Shown here piece after piece: positions 5,450 through 10,976 of a DNA stretch of 10,976 bases. The stretch is taken from the NCBI GenBank assembly GCA_947461325.1, contig CANHLD010000045.1:1-10976 (forward strand). The letters run 5' to 3'. The notes under the pieces are model-generated. The model made no database searches and was not told where the DNA came from. It saw only the letters and a list, made by a program, of their open reading frames with translations. The stretch's first letter is position 1. Each line of letters starts with the position of its first letter. The translations under genes were made by a program, and so were the position numbers. Source of the DNA: Comamonadaceae bacterium (lineage in GTDB: Bacteria; Pseudomonadota; Gammaproteobacteria; Burkholderiales; Burkholderiaceae_C).

Positions 5450-7252
5450 TCAGGCGACAGTGCTCAGGGCTTCGTCGTCCGATGGGTGGCGGGCGGTGTT
5501 AGCAGCAATTTTGAAGGGCTCGATACCTATGCGAGTGGTCGCATCCATAAAACTTTCGCCATGGTGACGTTGCTCTGTGTACACCTGCAACACTGCCTCA
5601 ATCACATCCACCACTTCGGCAGATGAAAACGAGGGGCCAACGACTTTACCGGCCTTGGGTGCGCCGCTCAGCGTGGATCCATCAGAGCCGCCCAGCGTGA
5701 TCTGATACCACTCCTTGCCGTCTTTATCCACACCCAGAATGCCGATATGGCCGCTGTGGTGGTGACCGCATGAATTGATGCAACCGCTGATGTGTAAATC
5801 GATTTCGCCAAGATCAAACAATTCATCTAAGTCCTGGTAGCGCTCGCTGATGGCGGCGGAGACCGGCAGAGAACGCGCATTGGCTAGGGAGCAATAGTCG
5901 CCGCCGGGGCAGGCAATCATGTCGGTCAGCATGCGGATATTCGGTTTGGCCAGACCCAAATCTTTGGCCTGTTTGTAGAGCTCGGGCAAGTCTTGCGCAG
6001 CAACCCATGGCAAGACCAGGTTCTGGTCATGGCTGACGCGGGCTTCACCGGCAGAGAAGCGTTCAGCCAATACAGCGGCTGCATCCAATTGGTCAGCAGT
6101 CGCATCTCCAGGGGCTTGTCCCAAGCGTTTGAATGACAGTGTGACCACGCGCAAATGCGGGTCACGGTGCGCGGCCACATTTTGTTGCAACCAACGGCCG
6201 AAGTCTTTGTTGTCGTCTGCAGCTTGGGTAAGTTGAGTGTGAATAGCCTCAGCAGACACACCGTTGTGAGCAGCCAGCACCGGCGGTGCAAAGCAAGCAT
6301 GCACCCGGTCAAACTCGGCTTGCGTGATGGTGTGCGGCGCACCGTCTTGGGTAAGGATGCGCTGGTATTCGGCCTCGACCTCTTCGATGTAGCGCGGGCC
6401 TTCTGCCTTCACCAAAATTTTGATGCGCGCTTTGTAAATATTGTCTCTACGGCCCCAGCGGTTATAGACACGCACCACGGCTTCTAAGTAATTGAGTATC
6501 TGGTTCCAAGGCAGAAATTCACAGATCACGCTCGCTGTGATGGGTGTGCGGCCCATGCCGCCGCCCACCATGACGCGAAAACCAACTTCACCGGCGGCAT
6601 TACGTTGCACATGCAAACCCACGTCATGCCATGCGGTGGCTGCGCGGTCTTCCAAAGCGCCGCTGATGGCGATTTTGAATTTGCGCGGCAGAAATGCGAA
6701 CTCAGGGTGCAGCGTGCTCCACTGGCGCAAAATTTCTGCAAACGGGCGCGGGTCAACGATTTCATCTACCGCCACACCGGCGCGTTCGTCACTGGTGATA
6801 TTGCGTATGCAGTTACCGCTGGTTTGAATGCCGTGCATGTTCACGCTTGCCAACAAGTCCATCACGTCCGCGCTTTTATTCAGCGGAATCCAGTTGTATT
6901 GCAGGTTTTGACGGGTGGTGAAATGCGCATAGTTTTTCGTCAAAGCCGGTGCGGGTATGCCGCCGATGGCGTCTTGCGTGGTTTGGGCGCGTTCGAACAA
7001 ACCGGGCTCGGGCGTGTCGTAGTCGCGTGCAATCGTGGCCAGCACACGCAGTTGCGCGCTGTTGAGTTCGCCGTAAGGCACAGCCACACGCAACATGGGT
7101 GCATAGCGTTGCACGTACCAGCCGTTTTGCAAACGCAGTGGCCGGAACTCTTCGTCGCTCAAGCGGCCGCTGAGATGGCGCTCTAACTGGTCGCGGTATT
7201 GCGCGGCGCGTTCTTTGACAAATCGTTTATCGAAATCGGTGTATTGGTACAT
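5450..7252 (-). CDS. cysI: Assimilatory sulfite reductase hemoprotein (siroheme/[4Fe-4S]) CysI
   Basis: Carries out the six-electron reduction of sulfite to sulfide. The 600 residues contain two ferredoxin-like half-domains and siroheme-contact motifs: T112-T-R-Q-N-L-Q-Y-N-W, G146-N-C-I-R-N-I-T, a glycine-rich V228-M-V-G-G-G-M-G, and the cluster ligands C448-P-G-G-D-Y-C454 and C491-I-N-S-C495 followed by G-H-H-H-S-G-H-I-G. These four cysteines carry the [4Fe-4S] cluster bridged to siroheme. The N-terminus (M-Y-Q-Y ... F-R-P-L-R-L-Q-N-G) is that of the betaproteobacterial/pseudomonad CysI type. There is a tail of about 20 residues after E-P-F-K. Nitrite reductase (NirA) shares the fold, but the neighbours cysH, cysD and cysN settle it as sulfite. 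No cysJ flavoprotein lies nearby, while ferredoxin and its reductase do. It starts 6 bases after the TSUP gene, without a clear Shine-Dalgarno. Confidence 0.95.
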   Translation of the reverse strand: MYQYTDFDKRFVKERAAQYRDQLERHLSGRLSDEEFRPLRLQNGWYVQRYAPMLRVAVPYGELNSAQLRVLATIARDYDTPEPGLFERAQTTQDAIGGIPAPALTKNYAHFTTRQNLQYNWIPLNKSADVMDLLASVNMHGIQTSGNCIRNITSDERAGVAVDEIVDPRPFAEILRQWSTLHPEFAFLPRKFKIAISGALEDRAATAWHDVGLHVQRNAAGEVGFRVMVGGGMGRTPITASVICEFLPWNQILNYLEAVVRVYNRWGRRDNIYKARIKILVKAEGPRYIEEVEAEYQRILTQDGAPHTITQAEFDRVHACFAPPVLAAHNGVSAEAIHTQLTQAADDNKDFGRWLQQNVAAHRDPHLRVVTLSFKRLGQAPGDATADQLDAAAVLAERFSAGEARVSHDQNLVLPWVAAQDLPELYKQAKDLGLAKPNIRMLTDMIACPGGDYCSLANARSLPVSAAISERYQDLDELFDLGEIDLHISGCINSCGHHHSGHIGILGVDKDGKEWYQITLGGSDGSTLSGAPKAGKVVGPSFSSAEVVDVIEAVLQVYTEQRHHGESFMDATTRIGIEPFKIAANTARHPSDDEALSTVA

Positions 7253-7258
7253 GGTGTG

Positions 7259-8059
7259 TCAGATCAAAATCAATTTGGTGCCAGCCCAGGCCAGCAAAAC
7301 AGATAAAGCGGAGCGGATGAAACGTTCGGGTACTTTGGTGACCAAGTGAGACCCCAGCCAGATGCCTGGCAGTGAGCCGCAGAGCAACATGCCAAGCAAG
7401 TTCCAGTCAACCGTGCCTAGGGAGGCGTGACCCAAACCGGCGACCAGGGTTAATGGAACGGCATAGGCAATATCGGCGGCAACAATGCGTGGCAGAGGAA
7501 GTTGCGGATAAAGCAGCATCAGCACAGTCACGCCAATGGCACCTGCACCCACCGATGTGAGCGTGACCAATACACCAATGACTGCGCCAAACAGCACAGG
7601 CATCCAAGGGTGTGTGGTTTGGTCAGCAGGTGTTGCTTCGTTATCTTCATCGTTGTCTTGTCTGAGTAAAGGGCCGCGTATGGCTTTGTAAAGCGTGGCA
7701 GCAGCGGTCAGCAGCAAAGCAATACCCAGTGTGAACGTGATAGCGTGTTGCACCGTGGGGTTGGAAGTGCCGAAATGATGCAATACCGCCAAGGTAATGA
7801 CCGCGGCTGGCACACTGCCCAAACTGAGGCTGAACACCACACGCCAAGGAATGATGCGTTGGCGTGCGAAATTGAGCAAGCCGCCGAACTTGGTGCCTGC
7901 TGCAAATAGTAAATCGGTGCCGACAGCGAGCGCAGGCTTGATGCCGAATCCGAAGATCAGCAATGGAGTCATCAAAGAGCCGCCGCCGACCCCTGTGAGG
8001 CCTACGATCAGGCCGACAACGAAACCGGCGAGCACAAATGCGATTGAGAAATTTTCCAT
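7259..8059 (-). CDS. TSUP (TauE/SafE) family sulfur-anion permease
   Basis: A 266-residue inner-membrane protein with roughly eight hydrophobic segments in two homologous halves, the TSUP/DUF81 layout. The first half opens with the signature G20-L-T-G-V-G-G-G-S-L-M-T-P-L-L; the second has G162-V-L-V-T-L-T-S-V-G-A-G-A-I-G-V at the matching place. An acidic, hydrophilic loop (about 133-150, D-N-D-E-D-N-E) separates the halves. Relatives export sulfite or sulfoacetate or take up thiosulfate or sulfate, and substrate and direction cannot be read from sequence. As first gene of the sulfite-reduction operon, 6 bases ahead of cysI, a sulfite safety valve or a sulfur-anion importer both fit. The ATG at 8059 has no purine-rich Shine-Dalgarno (TCCCTCCCTT precedes it), which agrees with the predicted near-leaderless mRNA. 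Confidence 0.9.
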   Translation of the reverse strand: MENFSIAFVLAGFVVGLIVGLTGVGGGSLMTPLLIFGFGIKPALAVGTDLLFAAGTKFGGLLNFARQRIIPWRVVFSLSLGSVPAAVITLAVLHHFGTSNPTVQHAITFTLGIALLLTAAATLYKAIRGPLLRQDNDEDNEATPADQTTHPWMPVLFGAVIGVLVTLTSVGAGAIGVTVLMLLYPQLPLPRIVAADIAYAVPLTLVAGLGHASLGTVDWNLLGMLLCGSLPGIWLGSHLVTKVPERFIRSALSVLLAWAGTKLILI

Positions 8060-8068
8060 AAGGGAGGG

Positions 8069-8096
8069 ACTATAAGGGTCGACCCTAGGCGGGCAA
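8069..8096 (-). promoter_or_regulatory. Candidate sigma70 promoter of the tauE-cysI-cysHDN operon
   Basis: On the minus strand TTGCCC (8096-8091, 4/6 of the -35 consensus) and TATAGT (8074-8069, 5/6 of the -10) are separated by 16 bases. A start about 7 bases after the -10 would fall near 8062, only two or three bases before the ATG at 8059, giving an almost leaderless transcript. The weak -35 and the repeat that overlaps it suggest activator dependence. CysB is the obvious candidate by analogy, but no gene for it is seen here. Confidence 0.5.
8075..8086. promoter_or_regulatory. Perfect 12-bp palindrome in the promoter spacer (candidate operator)
   Basis: AGGGTCGACCCT is identical to its reverse complement. 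It abuts the -10 box (8069-8074) and fills 12 of the 16 spacer bases of the tauE-cysI promoter. A protein bound here would block or distort the promoter, so a repressor or a MerR-like activator site is possible. The palindrome could also be chance, since nothing else in the window repeats it. Confidence 0.4.
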
Positions 8097-8112
8097 ACTA
8101 TTTTTTAGTTTG
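8094..8112. repeat. 19-bp inverted repeat overlapping the -35 box
   Basis: CAAACTA and TAGTTTG are perfect 7-bp arms around TTTTT. The centre (8103) is about 41 bases upstream of the predicted tauE start site, a normal position for a class II activator that touches the -35. It lacks the textbook T-N11-A spacing of LysR sites at its centre, so a CysB assignment is only a suggestion. The T-tract could also bend the DNA. Confidence 0.45.
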
Positions 8113-8183
8113 AGCTATATGCCGATTAGATATAAGCACATGCGCAATCTGTCTTTACGGTGTTTTCCATCAAAAAACATAGC

Positions 8184-8220
8184 TGGCATCAGCAAACTGT
8201 TTGAAATGGCATAAGCAAAC
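8184..8220. repeat. Pair of 14-bp direct repeats upstream of sbp (candidate activator sites)
   Basis: TGGCATCAGCAAAC (8184-8197) and TGGCATAAGCAAAC (8207-8220) match at 13 of 14 positions and begin 23 bases apart, about two helical turns. Relative to a start near 8269 they lie at roughly -85 to -72 and -62 to -49, where LysR-type activators such as CysB usually bind. The first copy overlaps the small inverted repeat CAAAC-T-GTTTG (8193-8203). Confidence 0.5.
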
Positions 8221-8235
8221 AACGAATCAATCGTT
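8221..8235. repeat. Inverted repeat just before the sbp -35 box
   Basis: AACGA-ATCAA-TCGTT has perfect 5-bp arms around a 5-base centre. It begins right after the second direct repeat and ends at the first base of the -35 candidate. It may be the promoter-proximal half of a larger activator site; at this length chance is a real alternative. Confidence 0.3.
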
Positions 8236-8262
8236 TGAATTTGAAAATCGCATAGTGACAAT
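8235..8262 (+). promoter_or_regulatory. Candidate sigma70 promoter of the sbp-cysT-cysW operon
   Basis: TTGAAT (8235-8240, 4/6) and GACAAT (8257-8262, 4/6) are 16 bases apart. A start near 8269 would leave a leader of about 27 bases before the ATG at 8296. The boxes are weak, as is usual for promoters that need CysB. AGTGA-CAA-TCACT (8254-8266), a 5-bp inverted repeat, lies across the -10 and could be an operator. Confidence 0.4.
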
Positions 8263-8284
8263 CACTTTTTGATTTGACCGGTGC

Positions 8285-8288
8285 AGGA
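8285..8288 (+). promoter_or_regulatory. Ribosome binding site that decides the sbp start
   Basis: AGGA is followed by seven T residues and then ATG at 8296, ideal spacing. This favours the ATG over the in-frame GTG at 8281, which lies before this site and has no purine-rich stretch of its own. Confidence 0.65.
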
Positions 8289-8295
8289 TTTTTTT

Positions 8296-9297
8296 ATGTG
8301 TGTTGAAAAATTGACCAAGCGCATAGCTCTGGGCTTGATGTTGACAGTTTCTTCAGGCTTGATGTCTGCTCAAACCTTGTTGAACGTTTCTTATGACGTG
8401 TCCCGCGAGTTTTACAAAGATTACAACGCCGCGTTTGTAGCGCATTACAAAAAGACCAAGGGCTCAGAAGTCAAGATTGACCAATCTCACGGAGGTTCCA
8501 GTGCGCAGGCCAGAGCCGTCAACGACGGATTGGACGCAGATGTAGTGACCATGAACACCGCATCGGACATTGATTTTTTGGCGGGCACTGGTGTTGTGGC
8601 CAAAGATTGGTCGAAAAAGTTTCCCAACAATGCTGCACCAACTACCTCGACCATGCTCTTTCTCACCCGCAATGGCAACCCCAAGGGGATTAAGGACTGG
8701 GACGACCTGATCAAACCCGGTGTGCAAGTCATCGTGGTAAACCCCAAAACCGGTGGCAACGGACGAATGGCGTATTTGGCAGCTTGGGGGCAGGTGCGCA
8801 AAAAAGGCGGCTCGGATGCTGATGCCCAAGCCTATGTGAAAAAACTCTATGCCAATGTGCCTGTCCTGGCCAAAGGCGGGCGCGATGCCACCAATGTGTT
8901 TTTACAAAGAAATATCGGCGATGTGCTGATTACGTTTGAGTCTGAAGTCATTTCAGTCGACCGTGAATTCGGCGAAGGCAAGGTCGATGCGGTTCATCCT
9001 TCGATCAGCCTGTTGACAGAAAATCCAGTGGCTGTGGTTGAGCGCACAGCAGCTAAAAAAGGTAATAGTGAATTAGCCAAAGCTTATTTAGATTACCTCT
9101 ATAGCGAAGAGGCGCAGGAAATTGCAGCCAAACATGCATTGCGGACACGTAACTCCGTCATATTGAAAAAATACGCTCAGGTGTTCAAACCCATTAGCTT
9201 GTTTCAAGTGTCTGATTACTTTGGGTCATTGTCAGAGGCTCAAAAAATCCATTTCAATGATGGCGGCTTGTTTGACAAAATTTACTCACCGCATTGA
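8296..9297 (+). CDS. sbp: Periplasmic sulfate-binding protein of the sulfate ABC importer
   Basis: The 333-residue precursor starts with a positively charged K-L-T-K-R, a hydrophobic core and a likely signal-peptidase site near S24-A25/Q26, so it is exported. The mature protein begins with L-L-N-V-S-Y-D-V-S-R-E and has D62-Q-S-H-G-G-S-S-A-Q-A, A81-D-V-V-T-M-N, G-N-P-K with D-W-D-D-L-I-K-P-G-V, N-P-K-T-G-G-N-G-R-M-A-Y-L-A-A-W-G and G-D-V-L-I-T-F-E-S-E, all typical of sulfate/thiosulfate binding proteins. The start of the mature protein and the S-H-G-G block look closer to Sbp than to CysP, while S-Y-D-V-S-R-E and K-T-G-G-N look like CysP, so the symbol is a choice and cysP is an acceptable alternative. 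Its TGA is immediately followed by the cysT ATG with no gap, which places it firmly in the importer operon. Confidence 0.93.
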   Translation: MCVEKLTKRIALGLMLTVSSGLMSAQTLLNVSYDVSREFYKDYNAAFVAHYKKTKGSEVKIDQSHGGSSAQARAVNDGLDADVVTMNTASDIDFLAGTGVVAKDWSKKFPNNAAPTTSTMLFLTRNGNPKGIKDWDDLIKPGVQVIVVNPKTGGNGRMAYLAAWGQVRKKGGSDADAQAYVKKLYANVPVLAKGGRDATNVFLQRNIGDVLITFESEVISVDREFGEGKVDAVHPSISLLTENPVAVVERTAAKKGNSELAKAYLDYLYSEEAQEIAAKHALRTRNSVILKKYAQVFKPISLFQVSDYFGSLSEAQKIHFNDGGLFDKIYSPH

Positions 9298-10161
9298 ATG
9301 ACTACTTTGACATCCACATTCTTTAAACCCAGGTACCAACCTGCTCGTGTGTTGCCCGGCTTCAATATCACGCTGGGTTTCACACTGGCGTATTTAAGTC
9401 TGATTGTGTTGATTCCTTTGTCTGCACTGGTGTTCAAAACACTGAATCTGACCTGGGATCAGTTTTGGCAAGCAGTGACTGCACCGCGTGTGGTGGCTTC
9501 CTACAAGCTCACCATTGGGGCCTCTTTCATTGCAGCCTTGGTGAATGCATTTTTTGGTTTGCTTTTGGCCTGGGTGTTGGTGCGCTACCAGTTCTTTGGC
9601 AAAAAAATCGTTGATGCCTTGGTGGACTTGCCCTTTGCCTTGCCCACTGCCGTGGCGGGTATTTCACTCACAGCTTTGCTGGCAGGCAACGGGTGGATAG
9701 GGCAATACCTGGAACCCTTGGGCATTCAACTCGCGTTCAACCGCAATGGCGTGTTGATTGCGCTTATTTTCATAGGCTTGCCTTTTGTCGTGCGCACTGT
9801 CCAACCAATTTTGGAAGATGTGGAAAAAGAACTGGAAGAGGCAGCGACTTGCTTGGGTGCCACCCGTTGGCAAACCTTCAGCAGAGTGATTTTTCCTGCT
9901 TTGGCTCCTGCTTTGCTGACAGGCTTTGCCATGGCCTTTGCCCGAGCGATTGGTGAATACGGTTCGGTGATTTTCATTGCGGGCAATATGCCCATGGTGT
10001 CTGAAATCACACCACTCATCATCATCAGCAAACTCGAGCAATACGACTATGCAGGTGCCACAGCGGTGGCATTGGTCATGTTGCTGGCAGCTTTCGTCAT
10101 GCTGTTGTTGATCAACGGCTTGCAAGCCTGGCAGCGTGCACGTTCGGGAGCCTCGTCATGA
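9298..10161 (+). CDS. cysT: Sulfate ABC transporter permease CysT (CysU)
   Basis: One of two inner-membrane subunits of the sulfate importer. The 287 residues hold about six hydrophobic segments (roughly 24-47, 70-95, 106-130, 150-166, 200-230, 255-275). The ABC-permease EAA loop, E181-A-A-T-C-L-G-A-T-R-W-Q-T-F with V-I-F-P after it, would dock onto the ATPase CysA. D110-L-P-F-A-L-P-T-A-V-A-G and the R-A-I-G-E-Y-G-S-V-I-F-I-A-G-N-M-P segment (about 216-232) are hallmarks of the CysT subgroup. Its ATG directly follows the sbp stop and its TGA overlaps the cysW start by four bases (ATGA), so the three genes are translated together. Confidence 0.96.
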   Translation: MTTLTSTFFKPRYQPARVLPGFNITLGFTLAYLSLIVLIPLSALVFKTLNLTWDQFWQAVTAPRVVASYKLTIGASFIAALVNAFFGLLLAWVLVRYQFFGKKIVDALVDLPFALPTAVAGISLTALLAGNGWIGQYLEPLGIQLAFNRNGVLIALIFIGLPFVVRTVQPILEDVEKELEEAATCLGATRWQTFSRVIFPALAPALLTGFAMAFARAIGEYGSVIFIAGNMPMVSEITPLIIISKLEQYDYAGATAVALVMLLAAFVMLLLINGLQAWQRARSGASS

Positions 10162-10976
10162 GTGTGCAACACACCACGCCCACACACGCGCTTAACAGTA
10201 CCGGCGAGCCGGTGTGGCTGCGCCGCACCCTGATTGGCATCTCCCTGGTCTTTGTGTTCTTGTTTCTCATCCTGCCTTTGGCGGCGGTGTTCACCGAGGC
10301 TTTGCGCAAGGGTTTCGAGGCCTTTTTGGAGGCCTTCAAAGAACCGGATGCATGGTCCGCGATCAAACTCACCTTGCTGATCACGGCCATCGCCGTGCCG
10401 CTGAACTTGGTGTTTGGTGTGAGTGCAGCCTGGGCCATTGCCAAGTTCGAGTTCAAGGGCAAGGCCTTGCTCACCACCTTGGTGGACCTGCCGTTTTCGG
10501 TGTCGCCAGTGGTGGCAGGCCTGATTTATGTCTTGGTGTTTGGGGCACAAGGTTGGTTCGGACCTTGGTTGCAAGCCCATGACATCAAGGTTATTTTTGC
10601 GGTGCCCGGCATCGTGTTGGCCACCGTGTTTGTGACGTTTCCTTTCATTGCACGTGAACTCATTCCGCTGATGCAAGCGCAGGGGAATGAGGAAGAACAA
10701 GCGGCGATGGTGTTGGGCGCGAGTGGCTGGCAAATTTTCTGGCGCGTGACCTTGCCCAACATCAAATGGGGTTTGCTGTATGGCGTCATTTTGTGCAACG
10801 CCCGCGCCATGGGCGAGTTTGGCGCGGTGTCAGTGGTCTCAGGCCATATCCGTGGACAAACCAACACCATGCCTTTGCATGTGGAAATTTTGTACAACGA
10901 ATACCAATCGGTGGCGGCCTTTGCCGTGGCTTCCTTGCTCGCCTTGTTGGCCTTGGTGACCTTGGTCATCAAGTCG
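10158..10976 (+). CDS. cysW: Sulfate ABC transporter permease CysW, cut by right edge
   Basis: The frame opens at the ATG overlapping the cysT stop and stays open for 273 complete codons to the right edge, so the C-terminus is missing (usual length about 290). It is the second membrane subunit, pairing with CysT. Visible features are an N-terminal hydrophobic segment (about 24-46), D110-L-P-F-S-V-S-P-V-V-A-G-L, and an EAA loop variant E179-E-Q-A-A-M-V-L-G-A-S-G-W-Q-I-F with R-V-T-L-P-N-I-K-W-G-L-L-Y-G. R216-A-M-G-E-F-G-A-V-S-V-V-S-G-H-I-R-G-Q-T-N is diagnostic for CysW. The order sbp-cysT-cysW predicts the ATPase gene cysA just downstream. Confidence 0.96.
   Translation, partial: MSVQHTTPTHALNSTGEPVWLRRTLIGISLVFVFLFLILPLAAVFTEALRKGFEAFLEAFKEPDAWSAIKLTLLITAIAVPLNLVFGVSAAWAIAKFEFKGKALLTTLVDLPFSVSPVVAGLIYVLVFGAQGWFGPWLQAHDIKVIFAVPGIVLATVFVTFPFIARELIPLMQAQGNEEEQAAMVLGASGWQIFWRVTLPNIKWGLLYGVILCNARAMGEFGAVSVVSGHIRGQTNTMPLHVEILYNEYQSVAAFAVASLLALLALVTLVIKS

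Noticed and set aside
5450..7252. Ferredoxin-nitrite reductase identity for CysI
   Set aside because: The fold and cluster motif are shared, but all neighbours belong to sulfate assimilation and there are no nitrate genes nearby.
8281..8295. GTG start that would lengthen sbp by five residues
   Set aside because: The AGGA at 8285-8288 is correctly spaced for the ATG at 8296 and lies inside the extra stretch. The ATG also gives a better signal-peptide start.
10047..10733. Long minus-strand frame (228 codons) opposite cysT and cysW
   Set aside because: It overlaps two well-matched permease genes, its His/Gln/Arg-rich composition is what antisense reading of membrane-protein codons gives, and no family features are seen.

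Overview
The window reads as a chromosomal sulfur-assimilation locus of a betaproteobacterium, most likely a Burkholderiales/Comamonadaceae-type organism. The pointers are the gene order (TSUP permease, cysI, DUF934, cysH, cysD, cysN), an APS-type CysH with its iron-sulfur cysteines, a short CysN without a fused APS kinase, and a TrxR-like ferredoxin-NADP reductase. Genus cannot be fixed from the sequence alone. I see no IS elements, CRISPR, tRNA, rRNA or phage genes.

Layout, left to right. Positions 1-437 (minus) hold the N-terminal third of a CytX-type hydroxymethylpyrimidine permease that runs off the left edge. A clear thiamine pyrophosphate riboswitch precedes it at about 503-593. Then comes a long minus-strand cluster transcribed right to left: TauE/SafE (TSUP) permease (8059-7259), cysI sulfite reductase (7252-5450), DUF934 protein (5440-5069), APS reductase cysH (5072-4341), cysD (4310-3381), cysN (3381-2110), 7Fe ferredoxin fdxA (2036-1710) and TrxR-like ferredoxin-NADP reductase (1684-647). 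A 236-base divergent control region (8060-8295) separates it from a plus-strand sulfate ABC importer operon: periplasmic binding protein sbp (8296-9297), permease cysT (9298-10161) and permease cysW (10158 to the right edge, cut). The ATPase cysA is expected just beyond the right edge.

How the parts fit. Sbp-CysT-CysW bring in sulfate, CysDN activate it to APS, CysH reduces APS directly to sulfite (no APS kinase is present), and CysI reduces sulfite to sulfide. No flavoprotein cysJ is present. The ferredoxin and the ferredoxin-NADP reductase at the end of the same cluster could supply electrons to CysI; that is inference. The TSUP permease may relieve sulfite overload or move another sulfur anion. 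DUF934 has no known function but sits between cysI and cysH with a 4-base overlap onto cysH.

The densest unexplained structure is in the divergent control region. The minus-strand promoter has a perfect 12-bp palindrome filling most of its spacer, and it would give a nearly leaderless mRNA. A 19-bp inverted repeat overlaps its -35. Two 14-bp direct repeats (13/14 identical, 23 bp apart) lie upstream of the plus-strand promoter. In addition, every loosely spaced junction of the minus-strand cluster carries a perfect inverted repeat at or near the stop codon.
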